In this document: positions 1 to 20,794 of the stretch, one piece after another | Layout: each line of letters begins with the position of its first letter | How positions within the stretch are numbered: position 1 is the first letter of the stretch | Assembly (NCBI GenBank): GCA_009760855.2 | Contig: WPIO01000049.1 | Coordinates: 682,001-746,000, forward strand | DNA length: 64,000 nucleotides | Direction: 5' to 3' | From: Cristatella mucedo | Lineage: Eukaryota > Bryozoa > Phylactolaemata > Cristatellidae | The notes under the pieces: generated by a model | Seen by the model: only the letters and a program-made list of their open reading frames with translations | Databases searched by the model: none | What the model was told of the DNA's origin: nothing | Position numbers and translations under genes: made by a program

Positions 1-1
1 G

Positions 2-360
2 GTGAGCAATGATGACACATTAGGTAAGGCGGTTGCTTTTAACGACCTCGCTCGCGAGATCGTAGGTTCGAATCCTGCAGTGGGTGATTTTTTATCGCCA
101 CTGCAAGTGTTGGCGATAACCGTAAAGCAGTGGTTCTCAACCTGTGGGTCACGACCCTTTTGGGGGTCGAATGACCCTTTCATAGGGGTTGCCTAAGACC
201 ATCATAAAACACACATTTCCACATTTTGCACGCAATAATTTTATGGTTGAGGGTCGCCACAACATGAAGGACTGTATTAAAGGGTCGCGGCACTAGGAAG
301 GTTGAGAACCACTGCCGTAAAGGCTCTTCTGTTGCTATACAAGAGGCTGTTAAATCAGCT
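2..360 (+). repeat. SINE family B copy, split by a hAT element
   Basis: tRNA-derived SINE. The 5' part has an A-box-like stretch (TAGGTAAGGCGGTTGCT) and a B-box-like GGTTCGAATCC near 65-75, followed by a body with 'GCCACTGCAAG' and an end 'GAGGCTGTTAAATCAGCTAG'. The same consensus recurs at 23.6 kb and 55.0 kb on the plus strand and at 5.9, 19.4, 25.7 and 28.1 kb on the minus strand. This copy is interrupted at 128-314 and resumes at 323. It is a repeat, not a tRNA gene, because the tRNA fold is not maintained. Confidence 0.85.
128..314. mobile_element. Non-autonomous hAT element (MITE) with perfect TIRs and target duplication
   Basis: A 187 bp element with 16 bp perfect terminal inverted repeats CAGTGGTTCTCAACCT. 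It is flanked by a perfect 8 bp direct repeat CCGTAAAG at 120-127 and 315-322, the hallmark of hAT insertion. It sits inside a SINE B copy, so the empty site can be reconstructed directly. It has no coding capacity. The interior (around TTTTATGGTTGAGGGTCGCC and the GGGTCG repeats) resembles, from memory, non-autonomous hAT elements known in vertebrate genomes. That resemblance is recalled, not computed. Confidence 0.92.
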
Positions 361-364
361 AGTC

Positions 365-1040
365 TAATTTTTTCTAGTGTCCTTGATATGAACGGCAGTA
401 GTGAGACTAGGCAGAAGTTATTCCAAGTTCTCCTCATCTAGCATTACTTTCTTAATGAGTGACTTAACAACAGCCTTTTTGAAGGATGCAGGGACAAGAC
501 CTGGGGCTAAGGACATTTTTAGTTAATATGTTCGAACTGGTTTGTTGGCCCAGTGGTTAACGTGCTCGCCCCGACCAAGGCATGGCTGAGGTCACGGACT
601 CGAGCCTCGTGGCATATATGAAGCGCCTGAATAGAGATCAAGTTCGCTTAGGGCACTGCTATACAAATGAATTTTTCACGTTCGCTATGCAGGGCAGCAG
701 TAAAGCTATACATAGCAGAAGTCAAATAATGTAAACAGATCAGAAGGACAAGTAGCTTTCTCAGAGTGAGAGATCATCTTCGAGATGAGGTCATTTGTGG
801 CTTACTGGAAGGTGGAGGTACTGTAAAGAACTATGGGTGAGGAGTCTAGTGGGATGTTATCTTGGAAATGGACATTCTGACCTTATCTATCTTGCAGAAA
901 TAAAAGCTACAGAAACGATCTGCTAGATCACCACAAGGAAAGATCATTAGGTATGCTGCTGACCTAAGAGTGGTTAAGGAGATGGTCAACATAAGCATTT
1001 TTGGATTTTTTGTGGGTGTGATTCCACAATGTTTTTACAG
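365..1040 (-). mobile_element. LINE family 1 fragment, interrupted by a SINE A
   Basis: Matches the LINE 1 copy at 59.7-60.2 kb in order and orientation: shared blocks include 'AACAACAGCCTTTTTGAA', 'GACAAGACCTG' with 'GCTAAGGACAT', and 'CGATCTGCTAGATC'. The two halves are separated by a SINE A (537-683). It covers the region just upstream of the reverse transcriptase catalytic core and is full of stops and indels. Confidence 0.75.
537..683 (+). repeat. SINE family A copy
   Basis: tRNA-like head with an A-box-like TGGCCCAGTGGTTAACGTGC and a B-box-like region around GGACTCGAGCC. It then has the family tail 'GCGCCTGAATAGAGAT' and 'CTGCTATACAAATGAATT'. It is inserted in a LINE 1 relic. Confidence 0.85.
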
Positions 1041-1152
1041 AAGCTAGACTTAGCAGCTGAGATTCGGAGAAAAAGCAAGTATAAAGTTTCTACACCTTTG
1101 GATCCAAGACTGCGAGGCTATCCCACCTACTCACTCAGTGAACCGAACTCAC

Positions 1153-1251
1153 CTGTACCAGGCTGAGCATCAACGCTGTCACAGCGCCGGCACCATGCAC
1201 TAGCTGCTGCAAGTCCCGTGTTTCAAGCATATCAAGCCAGGGAAACGTCTG
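1153..1251 (-). CDS. Candidate exon of an unidentified gene
   Basis: On the minus strand a 99 nt open segment (33 codons) starts after a plausible acceptor (pyrimidine run, then CGGCAG) and ends at a strong donor CAG|GTGAGT. It would start and end in phase 0. The peptide contains FPWLDMLETRDLQQLVHGAG and reads like a helical protein segment. I do not recognise the family, and it does not match any missing part of NARS2. It could belong to another gene on this strand or be chance. Nothing else recognisable lies within 1.26-2.96 kb. Confidence 0.35.
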
Positions 1252-1259
1252 CTGCCGAG

Positions 1260-2960
1260 TCCCAATAAAAAGCACCTTATAGTTCGAGTCTGTTTAATTA
1301 AAAGATGGAGCATGATCTAAATTTAATAAAGCTAGGGTACTGCCAAATGGCACCAGACGTAGTCTCCGGCAGCAATGCATCGCAAGGCAAACAATTAAGA
1401 AAGCTTCTGTTTCATCGTAATTTGCAACGTAACCCTCTAGTAGAAGAGAAGTAGAAGTTCAGGTGCTCATTTGTTTCCATTTAAATTAGAAAAAACGAGT
1501 GCAAGCAAAAGTATGCAAACGAGCCACTCGAATCCTGTTCTTGTTGTCTTGGAAGTGTGTGCTGGAAATCCCACTGAAGCAGCATGGAAAACGTCACCCG
1601 ATTTTTGCCAACTAATTGCAAGGTAAGGAAGATAATATCTCTAAACAAGGGAATATTAATTGAGATAGGCACCATACATTTAAATAGTGCCATGCCTTAT
1701 TTGATCATGTTCATCTACACAATGTGAAGCTTATCAAAATTCAGAAATATCATGAGTTTTGTATTTTAAAGATGGCAAAATAAGTAAGCCAAATGTGGCT
1801 TGAATTGACAATAAACTGGCATACGTGCGAGATCTGTCAAAAGGGGTCGGATATATAAAGATTAGGGAAATTATTCTGCTTATGGGGATATTCACTGTGT
1901 TAACATAGTATCTCTTCCGAATTGATATCTCTTTCAGAAGCGAGATATGTTGGCTACCACTCAGATGGAGGCCATTTTTAGACCTAAAATTGCCAGATAC
2001 TTCTTTTCAGTGGAGCATGCTCTAAAATATGCCTAGATCAATCTCTATAATGCCCAATACACGGTTGAGAAGTTTCCAAAAGTTGGGGTGGTCATATTCC
2101 CAAGAACATTTTTTAAGTAAACTTCCCGAAATTCAAGACCAAAACAATTTCCTAGAATGTGCAATCAATTTCTCAGAAAAATGAAGAATATTCTAAAAGT
2201 TTCGTTATGCCTGTACATTCTGGCGCCGAAATATCAGCGATAATGGCTCACGACTAGTTGTAGGCATCCGACCATGGTCAATTAAATCGGAGCACAAAGA
2301 ACAACTGCCCCAAATAAAAATAGTGCCTTTCACAATAGCATTATCATGAACTAGTGAATGAACCCGAAAAATAGCGAGAGATTATGTCTGTCTTTGATAG
2401 ATCAAATTCATAAAAACATTGTGGATTCACACATTTTATAGCGATGCTGGAAACGATTGCATTGCTTGCTTTTGGAGGTACTTAGGTGGGTGCAGTCATA
2501 CAATAGCTACAACACACCGACTATTTCCGGTTTCTACCCTTATGCTATCACCATTTGGCATACCTGAGATAAGAAAGTTGGCTGCCTTTACGTTGGGCCA
2601 ATTCTTAGGGCGTTATATCAAATGAGACTTAGTAACTTGACAATTATTAGAGAATTGGGAATTTGTGAAATTACGGTGAAGTACAGTAACCTTGCAATTG
2701 CTGGAGAATTGTTGATTGGTGAAACTATGGTGAGGTACAACTTATAGAAGATGGCAACGACCGGTACCGAAGATAATGCAAAGCAATCGGCAGCCCACGT
2801 GTCCTTACAACCCCCAAGGACAGACTGATGAATAGCAAAGCTTAAAGGCATCGTCTCGCCCCTGCGATTGGTCACACTCAAAGCTCACAGCCTGCAGGCT
2901 ACTTTTGGGAAGCATGGATGGTGGATAAGATTAGGCAGCAATTAGATGAACGGGCATGCT
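1260..2960. other. AT-rich non-coding stretch, nothing recognised
   Basis: No conserved exon, repeat-family member or convincing splice-site pair was recognised. Open frames here are short and lack protein-like composition. Confidence 0.5.
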
Positions 2961-2969
2961 AGCTCAAAT

Positions 2970-3800
2970 TGCAAAAAAGAAGCCACTTCTGTTCGCCAAG
3001 CACAAAGTGGCCAGTTTGCAGCAGACTAGAATGTGAGCACATCGGACCCACAAAAACTGTAGCCAAGTCGTACGGAGCATAGAGAGATAATTCTCCACTT
3101 TTGATAAACTGCACACATACGCAGTACCAGTCGATGCCCCAATGAGAATGTTTCAATGATAATTGCAGTCACAAGGGACGGTGAAATTCGGACGTAAAGA
3201 TGTCATGGCGTGGGGATGCTTTTGCAGCTATGGACAATAAATCCTACATTGGATACCCGGCTCACTCACAACACACGGCGTTTATTTAAAACTACTTCAG
3301 AACGTTGCCAAACCTAGCCCAATGAAGTTTTGCAGAGATAATCGCTTCTCCAAAAGGACAATGACCGTAAACACATGACTGAGAATATTCAATATTTTTT
3401 TATTCAACACTGTTGAGCTTGGTTTAGGGCCCATTTGTCCCAGTAGTTAAAGTGCTCGCCTTGCACAAAGGTCAAGGTGAATGCATTTGATAACCGAGAT
3501 CGTGGGCTCGAGCCCCGTGGCATTTGTGAAGCACCTGAATCGAGATTAAGTTTTCTTGGGGTGCTATACAAATGAATTATGTATATGCAACTCGAGTAGC
3601 ATAGTCAATCTCTGGACCTGAATCCCATTAAGCATCTCTAGGATGAAGTGGATAGAAGGCTCAGATTGCAGGAAGGTCGCATCACATCTCAAGACTAGCT
3701 TTTCTCCAGATTCTAGGACGATAGGAAAAAATAACACCGGATTATTCCTTGTGCTGGCTTGGCTCGCTCTACAGCCACAGCTCAGACAGGTAATCAAGTG
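2970..3800 (+). pseudogene. Tc1/mariner-like transposase relic split by a SINE A
   Basis: Forward translation with stops gives Tc1-type landmarks in order: VMAWGCF near 3,200 (family 'vWG.fs'), a degenerate D-N motif (RDNRFSK) near 3,340, then after a SINE A insertion the signature SLDLNPIKHL and DEVDRRLR at 3,605-3,665 (family 'SPDLNPIEHLWDE'). There are several in-frame stops, so it is dead. Left and right terminal inverted repeats were not identified, and the 5' limit is approximate. Confidence 0.75.
3418..3577 (+). repeat. SINE family A copy inserted in a Tc1-like relic
   Basis: Has the CAGTAGTTAAAGTGCTCGCC head, B-box-like GTGGGCTCGAGCCCCGTGGC, and the tail 'GCACCTGAATCGAGATTAAG' then 'GGTGCTATACAAATGAATTA'. 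Tc1-like coding sequence occurs on both sides, so the SINE is younger than the transposon. Confidence 0.85.
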
Positions 3801-3846
3801 AAACACATCTAACTCCACAAAGCTACAAAGACTAAGTGAGTGTTAG

Positions 3847-4135
3847 TCACGAGATTTTTTCCCATGTCGCTTTCAGAGCATAAGCAGCTTTCGGTACGCA
3901 TTCGGTAGCCAACAGACATAAATTCATGCAGATAAACACGAGAAGCACAGCTAAGTCAGCAGAGCACTTAAGGTAGTGGGCACCGTGGAAGCAGCAGCTC
4001 AGGACTGCTGGGAAAAAGTGTGGCATAGTCGGCAGCAGGCGAGTATATGTCGTTGCGTAAGAAATGTGGAAGAAGGTCCTACAATTTAGGACCTGCAGAG
4101 CTAAATCTTCTGTCGCCAACAATCTTTAAGCGGAG
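3847..4135 (-). mobile_element. LINE family 2, 3' fragment
   Basis: Shares with fragments at 9.7, 62.0 and 63.1 kb the blocks 'CTTTCGGTACGCATTCGGTA', 'CTAGGACCTGCAGAGCTAAA' (variant) and 'CTTCTGTCGCCAAC'. Orientation is minus relative to the 34.4-35.3 kb copy, whose coding part precedes the same 3' region. Confidence 0.7.
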
Positions 4136-5009
4136 GAATGGAGCAGCCAAATAATTGTCCATAGAGGACCCGAGGAGACTGAAAACGATAAACGTTTACT
4201 AAAAATTTTTGCACTCGAGTGTATAAACCAATGGAAAGCTTTAGAAGTTTAGATTAGCATAGACGATCTGTTATGCCGCACGTGTGTAAGGCCACGAGTT
4301 GCAAATAAGAAGTGCATTTAAACACAACTCGAGTTGCAGGGAAGTGATAAGGGCAAAAAAGTGCAGGAAAGTGATCAAAGTGAAAGGCGTCAAGGGTATA
4401 GGGCATTGACTTAAGGAAGAAACCAGGAACGGCCAAAGATCCTTTTAAAGAATACTTCAGAACATGGGCAGTTGCACAAAACGATCAGCAAAAAGATCTA
4501 CGGAAATGTGTGTCATTAAGGAATAATCGAAGTAAATAAATATTATGTTTATGGAAACAAATATAACACCTTGCTCAAGTTTGCATGACAAAAATAAGTT
4601 AAACAATTCTAAAATGTTTCAAACTTGAACGAGACATAATTTTTAAACATTCTGCTTTGCAAATCCGCTTAAGATATCCCATGATTTTGTACGAGTCTTT
4701 GCTAGTTCGAAACAATTTTAATAAGGGCTTACCATGCGGAAATTCGGGAAGCATCAAGTTACGAGGGTTCTTAGTTTTTTTTCTCGACTGAAGCATGCTA
4801 CGTCGTGCAGAATCAGCAGTCAGGAGTGGTCAGTGCCACTACACCAAATACCCTCTCTCTGTGCTATCCGATGCTACGACCAAAGTCAGCATTATTATCG
4901 CATTCCAGCATCCACATACAGGCAACAGTTTTTACACATATAGCCACAGCAACAAAATAACAGAATCCACAATGCAATAATGCCACTTGCACTTGACATC
5001 AGCCCCTAC
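4136..5009. other. Presumed NARS2 intron sequence, nothing further recognised
   Basis: The next NARS2 exon would be expected below 5,010 and encode the W-G-x-D-L ... E-H-E segment. I could not find it here or down to position 1. Confidence 0.4.
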
Positions 5010-14533
<9,524 letters not shown>

Positions 14534-14989
14534 TTTGGTTTCCCAGGTCGCCCAGAGAGGAGGCCACTCATAGACATACACCCACTCGCCGATACATCAA
14601 GGATGCTGTCGAAAAACTGCCTTGCATCGCGGGCAGAAGCAATTCATAGGACGGTACTCGTTTAAAATAATTGCTCTAGAAAGGTTTCAGCACCAGTTTT
14701 TAGCTAAGCGGCAGCCTCATTATGGATCCAATTTGGGAGCTTTCGAATGGAAACCTGTTAGGGTGAACGGGCAGTTGCCCCAACCCAAAGCCGGAATAAG
14801 GGAAATCTCGGGTTCCGATAAGCTTTCGTCTACGCAGTGAATTGCAATGATTCTAGAGCTTATGAAATAGATTATCTTAAAAACGCCACCCCGTAAGAAA
14901 ATATTTGTCGTAATCATGAGAGTAGGAACACTCGGACCACCCGATAGCCTGACAACGAAGCGTAATAACAATAATACATTAGTTATACA

Positions 14990-15235
14990 TGAAACACCCT
15001 CAGAAAACTCAATCTATTTCTAAGCAATTTAAATTGGCTGCAAAGTAATCACAATCGAATGGTTAGTGGTAGCATGCTCAATGACAACAAGCATAGCATG
15101 GTTAGAGGTGACTTGCACAGGTTCAGCATGCAAATGTATTTAGTGACAGCATGCACAGTGTCAGCACGCATAAGCACACAAAGAACGAATCGCACGAACC
15201 CACTAAACGCTGCGATAAATAGATATGTGTTTATA
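14990..15235 (-). mobile_element. LINE family 1, 3' end (minus)
   Basis: Reverse complement of the LINE 1 3' region: CTCAATCTATTTCTAAGCAA tail, then AGCATGCACAGTGTCAGCAC and ACCCACTAAACGCTG. It lies about 450 bp upstream of the NARS2 start. Confidence 0.85.
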
Positions 15236-15360
15236 TAAATCTACGTAGCACGTCTTTATTGGAATGAGATAATAAGTTAGGCCATGTGACAATTGTTTTT
15301 AGGAACGCCCATCGAAAGAGCCCTGTTGCATGAAAAACTGTGAGAAAGGCATCCGCCGAG

Positions 15361-15495
15361 CAGGTTTGGTCTAGCGGTTAAGAAGCTCGCCCCGATCAAG
15401 GTCTGACTGAGGTCGTGGGCTCGAGCCCCGTAGCATATGCGAAGCGCCTGAATAGAGATTAAGTTCTCTTGGGGCGCTATATAAACGAATTATAT
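15361..15495 (+). repeat. SINE family A copy
   Basis: CAGGTTTGGTCTAGCGGTTAAG head; GGTCGTGGGCTCGAGCCCCG; tail GCGCCTGAATAGAGATTAAG and TTGGGGCGCTATATAAACGA. Confidence 0.92.
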
Positions 15496-15579
15496 ATATA
15501 TATTATTATATATTATATGTTATATATTATAAATTATAAATATAAATTATAATTATAATATACATACATATATATATAT

Positions 15580-15610
<31 letters not shown>

Positions 15611-15651
15611 TTATAATAAATTATATATTATATATAAAAATTGGCGGTATG

Positions 15652-15709
<58 letters not shown>

Positions 15710-15710
15710 C
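15489..15710. repeat. (TA)n-rich low-complexity tract at a SINE 3' end
   Basis: Over 200 bases of near-pure A/T with long TA runs, directly continuing the 3' end of the SINE A copy. It is probably an expanded SINE tail. Confidence 0.9.
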
Positions 15711-17115
15711 CTGCCGCCGATTTTGGCCGCGTGCGCGGGCCGGTCGACATGCACGGCAAAATGTGTTGATTTTACGTAAAATGCGTAGTACTTGCAAAAA
15801 ATAAATACAATTATGAAAATATTTTGGCTAGATTAACTTATGTTTTGGCAAAAATTAAAATTTGTTAATATTTGGGAACTGAAACCACGTGTAAACCCTC
15901 GCGTCCGACCTACGCCATGTTACGGTTTCCGTCTTCCGGGCTGGCAGCCAGCGCCAGCATGAATCGAATTTCGATCCAAATAAATCGAATCGAATCTCGA
16001 ATTGAATTTCGAACAAAGCTATGCGACAGCTCGCGAACTTCTTGAGAGTCGAAATGAGCTCGGCTTTGCTTTTCCCTTCTACGGACTTGGGTTAGATCTG
16101 TTATTTCGGTTTGCTGGTAAATTATAGAAGCTGTACATTAAGCTGCCCCTGAGCTCTAGGGAAGTTACCAATGTGCTTTGCATGCTTACTTGTGCGCGAT
16201 TACGTGCATATGTGGTAAGCAGGAGCTGCTAACATATGAGACTAGAATTCTTATGTGTGCTTTGGCATTCTTGTCTAAGCATGATACTTGGCTTGTGATA
16301 AACTCACGTTGTCTCTTGTCGTGCGGCCGGTCATATAACATCCGGTGGAATAATCGGTTCTCTTCGGGCGCTACAGAAAACTTTTTATTGTTCTTGCTCG
16401 GCCTGTTTCGGCGTTTAATGTTTTGTTCAGCTTTTGTCTGCCTCGTACCCCTGTCTTTTCTTATACGCTTGGGAAGGTGGCACTAGTTGGCCTGGTTGCT
16501 CGCCAACTGAAATTATAGACGTGCGTTGTCATAGCAGCGATAGACAAATGCAGTCTCTCCACGCGACATCTGAGCCTTAATTACCATTACCTTTATCGTT
16601 TTTTGGTAAGAGTTATTTATTTGCAGTGGTTTATATTTGGACTTATGTAATGTAAGCAATCCGTTGTATTGTTGACATTGATTACAACGCTGGGCTTTGA
16701 GCGCTGTTCAATGTACTATTGTGTATGTATTGGCGAGCAGTAGCTCTCTCGTCATTTCAAACATCCGGATCGTTGCTTCCAGTGGATAGCGGCTCGGCTG
16801 GTCTGCAAGGCGCCAACTCGAACCTACTTTTTTTGCGTCTATACACGCCTGTACCAGTCAGTCACTTATGACTGACTTAAGTATTTTCAGTCGGCGAACT
16901 GTGCGCGTGCTCGCATGTGTGCGTTTGTGTGTGAGTATGGGTGTGTAGGAATTTGTGACAGCCGTGAGCCTTTGCAGGTTTAAACGAGTTTGTACGTTCG
17001 TTTGCAGGTGTTTATTTTGTGTTATTGGTGTTCGTGTGTGTAGGCGTGCGATAAAGTTGGCACAGAATTATGCAGCTAGTCAGGTCTGTCGTTATCGTCA
17101 CTGTTGCAGCATTAT
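15711..17115. other. Unassigned region with one LINE-like tail
   Basis: Around 16,180-16,400 there are scraps resembling a LINE 3' region (CTTCGGGCGCTACAG). Otherwise nothing recognised. Confidence 0.35.
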
Positions 17116-19218
17116 GTAACGCCGAAGGCTCGGGGGGGGGTAGGCTTGACCTGCCGCTTACCTAGCGGCGTAACCTAGCGCCTACTGCCGTTCGGTGCGC
17201 GCCTACGCGCAATAAGCTGGCCGCCACGAAACGAGCGTTTCTGGCGCCGACCTGCTTACCGTTACTAAAGGGGGTCGTGAGTCCGCGGCGTGAACTGGAA
17301 AGCGAGACACACATTTGGGGATTTCACTGAACTTTATTCGCAAGCGCACAAAGTCGCTGCGCGTCTAGCTCAGTTTTATCTCCACACTCCTCGCACGTTC
17401 TCAAACGCACGTTCTCAACAGCAGCAACACTCTTGCGGGGGAAATACTTCTCCACACTGAGCGCGAACCGGAGCCTAAACCCAAACAGGAGAACTAGAAC
17501 TCCGTTTCCACCTGTGCGGAAGGAATGCCCCACATACGCCAACTTAAGCACTCTTGCGGAGGGAATATTCCTCCACACTGAAGCGCGAACCGGAGCCTAA
17601 AGCATAACCTGAGAACTAGGACTCGGTTTTCACCAGTGTGGCAGGAATACACTACACACGACACCTCAAGCACTCTTGCGGAGGAAATACTTCTTCACAC
17701 TGGGGCTGCTTATGTGTATAATGGGAAACGACCCAAATAGACAGAGCTCGAACCGGAGCCTAAACCCTAACCGGAGAACTAGGGCTCCACACACGCCAAC
17801 TACGCCTAGCTCGCACCGGCAAATCCCTATGCCAAGACCACGTGCTAGCGCGCACACACAAACCACAAAAGAAACACAAAATGCCAGTTCGGGCGCGATA
17901 CGACCGTATTCGGTGGACTCCACTGAATCCTCCTAGCGCTGTCTCGTCCTGTTCCGTCAATCGCCGGCGAACAGCCCGCCCTCCTCCCTCGCTTTCAGAG
18001 AAACGAGTCCGACGGCGTCGAAGCTCGGAGCCGGACAAAAGACACAAGACCAAAAGACACCATGAGCGAGCATCGCTCGACTCTCGACTCGACTTAGCTG
18101 AGACAATGGGGCAAGAGCTTAGTGGTATTGGGCCCGACACCTTGGCCCATTACGGTAAGGAATTAATACCGTCCCCAGGCCACTGGAAGGGCACCTCTGT
18201 CCAGCTTTAATGGCGAATGGGTTCCAGACGATTCTTTCTTGGACCGAGTAAACGCGGAGGTTGACAGGCCAGCCAACATCTATAAGCAGCTTCCGCGGGT
18301 ATCGGACCAATTCTATAGGCTGAATCGCCACCGCTCGTCTCAGAGCTTCCTGGCTTGCTCTTAAGCGCTTCCTCTCTAACCGCACTGACGCTCCTCTCTG
18401 GCTTACTGCTCCAGGACAAAGGAGTTCTAGCCCGCCTCCGAACAGCTCTTGTTCGCGCTAAAATTCAGCCAAGGCCAGCAAAGTGCTACAATTACACCAC
18501 ACCTCACCGACTTGCACCGGCTCCTCGCGTAGGTGCGTTTCAACTTCCACGCGCTTTCACTTACTTACTCGTAGGCAGGCCTCTTTCATTTTCTCGCTCC
18601 GGCCAACCTATCCAAACTACTACCCAGTCAGGGTAGGTATGTAACCGACTTCCAGGGGTCAGAGGCTTATTCCTGCGATACTCCGGCCACGCTGCCGCTC
18701 GCCATGCCGCAGAGCTAGGGTAAGACGAGCGGCCGTCAGGGTAAACCTCATTGTAATAACGCATGCGCCAACAACAACAAGGGAACTAAACAAGTCTAAA
18801 GGGAGGGTCCTATACATAGTACACTATGGGGGCACAAGACGAGGCAGCAAGCGCGAACAAACGTGTTGGTTGGGGTCACTCGGCTTCTGCAGTCCTGTCG
18901 TTGTACCGACTCCGAATCCAACAGTACGAGCGTACGCCGTCCAAAGCCCGGCTGGCTGAGTAACTGCTTGGCTAGTCCGAGTCGACAACTACCACAGTCG
19001 TAAGCTTCCACCGAAAGACGCCAACACATGGGGGGGTCACGAACACGCTACACGGGGAACGCGGAATATACAAGTCAACAACGAGCGAGCCATCCAGCTC
19101 CGCTCGGGCCTTGGGTACTCGTTCCCTTGCGTGCGTGGCAGCACCGCCGGAGCATGCCTGTGTAGTTCGTATGCATGTGTAACGCCGAAGGCTCAGCGGA
19201 GTAGGCTTGACCTGCAAC
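17116..19218. repeat. GC-rich stretch bounded by a direct repeat
   Basis: TGTAACGCCGAAGGCTC followed after a short variable segment by GTAGGCTTGACCTGC occurs at 17,116 and again at 19,179, then the two sites diverge. TGTAACG is a common start of Gypsy-type LTRs, so these could be relics of two LTR starts 2.06 kb apart. No primer-binding site, polypurine tract or gag/pol coding was identified, so the nature is open. Confidence 0.45.
17428..17800. repeat. Three-copy tandem repeat, period 121-122 bp
   Basis: Units start CACTCTTGCG at 17,428, 17,549 and 17,671. Each contains 'GAACCGGAGCCTAAA' and 'GAGAACTAG'. The third unit carries an extra insert (TGCTTATGTGTATAATGG). Open frames across it are not protein-like. 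Confidence 0.88.
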
Positions 19219-19404
19219 CATTCAGGTGCATAACTCGGTGAGACCGGGAGCCTCCAACACTACGACTTACATGGCCAACTTCCCGTACCCAAGAGCCCCG
19301 GTGACCTTACGTCACCACATATGCCGTAGGTCCGACCCCGGCCCAGCCGGTGACCCCAACCCTCATTATAGCCATCCGGTCCCAGCCAACCGAACCCAGC
19401 CTGG

Positions 19405-19560
19405 GTAAAAAAAATCCTAGCTGATTAAACAGCCTCTTTTTGTATAGCGACAGAAGAGCCTTTACGGCTATCACCACCGCTTGCAGTGGCGATATAGAAT
19501 CGCCCACCGCAGGAATCGAACCCACGACATCGCGCCTTACCTAGTGTGCCATAGTTATAA
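19405..19560 (-). repeat. SINE family B copy (minus)
   Basis: CTAGCTGATTAAACAGCCTC, GCTATCACCACCGCTTGCAG, then GAATCGAACCCACGAC (reverse B box). Confidence 0.9.
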
Positions 19561-19599
19561 TACCGCCCACTCGTGCGACTCGAGCCGTTTAGTTATGCC

Positions 19600-19870
19600 T
19601 CAAACTAATCACAAATCCTTTATAGACCGTGCCTTTAGTTTATATAGTAACTTATTACCGACAACTACCTATTACTATCCGAATATTACTATTACCGACT
19701 CACGCAGTGACTTGCCCCGACTTGACAATTAAAAGAAGCTAACAAGCACTCATTCCTCACAGCATTCGCTGGATACCCGCGAGTTGTCCATGGAGTGCGT
19801 CTGGGTGCTGACAGTGTGCACGTTATCACTAGCCAAATTGACATACTTCCTATCCCATATATGGAACGTA
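19600..19870 (+). mobile_element. Degenerate LINE 1 3' region
   Basis: Contains AAATCCTTTATAGACCGTGC and GGGTGCTGACAGTGTGCACG, matching LINE 1 C-terminal coding and 3' sequence, with deletions. Confidence 0.6.
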
Positions 19871-20740
19871 CGTATGTAGAATACAATTATACCCACGAGC
19901 ATTCGTGCTCAAAAGCAGTGCCTGAGTAACTGTAGTCATTTTGTCGTCGCGAGGTCATTTGGATTCGACTAATGTTTCTTCAATTTTTTCGTCACTTATA
20001 TTCAACAGTCTTTGTATGAATTCAATTTTCGAGAGCGGCGATAGTGCCATATGTTATGCAAATGTAGGGGCATTCCAGTCACGATAGTAGCGCCACGCCC
20101 CCAGGCGATATGGCAACAAACGCGTCCGGACAGAATTAGGTGGAAACGCAGCGATAGTGACTGCACTAGTCCCAGCTGACTCGCAACAAATACGGGTGAA
20201 GCGCTGTGCCCTTGAACACCGGCTAGCGAACTGTAAGTGCAGCACCGGGTGTCCCTTCAGTGGCAGAAGTCGGCGTCAACGAAGAGCTCCGCCCCAATAC
20301 CTTTAGATAACAATTCCATATCCCAAGGCGAAAGGTCTGTTTGACGGCGCCGGAGGGCTGCAGGCATCTAGTACCAGCCAAAGGGCACGGCAAAGGAAGC
20401 GTCTCTTCAGCTTTTATGCCGCTTAGCCATTTACTTTATAATCGGTTACGAGCCGTAATAATTCAGTAACCGAGAATAACAAAATTTTTCGCAGTCCCAG
20501 TCTGGCTCATTTAGTGAGCTGTCGCTTCCACATTACCGGGTAGAGGGTATGACCTCAAGAAGGAGTCTGAGGATGTAGAGGTTGCGTACAACAAACCAAC
20601 TCGTACACGCTCACGCAAACGCTTGGCGCGAAGCATCGGATTAAGTCACTCATAAAGAGTTGTACGAAGATGAGTATTTCGAAGGAGGAACGGACGACAA
20701 GCTTATGTAGATAAACTCACGTAACAACACTCGCAATAAT
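19871..20740. other. No recognised feature
   Basis: No exon, repeat family member or coding-like frame was recognised. Confidence 0.4.
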
Positions 20741-20794
20741 AGTAATGATACCCTTGTATAGCGCCCCCAGAGGATTAAATATCTTCCTAGGAAC

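Noticed and set aside
2744-2827. Short plus-strand frame beginning MATTGTEDNAKQ
   Set aside because: Only about 25 codons, no supporting splice sites or homology.
17842-18210. 122-codon plus-strand and 126-codon minus-strand open frames
   Set aside because: Low-stop GC-rich sequence with no domain, splice pairing or conservation visible.
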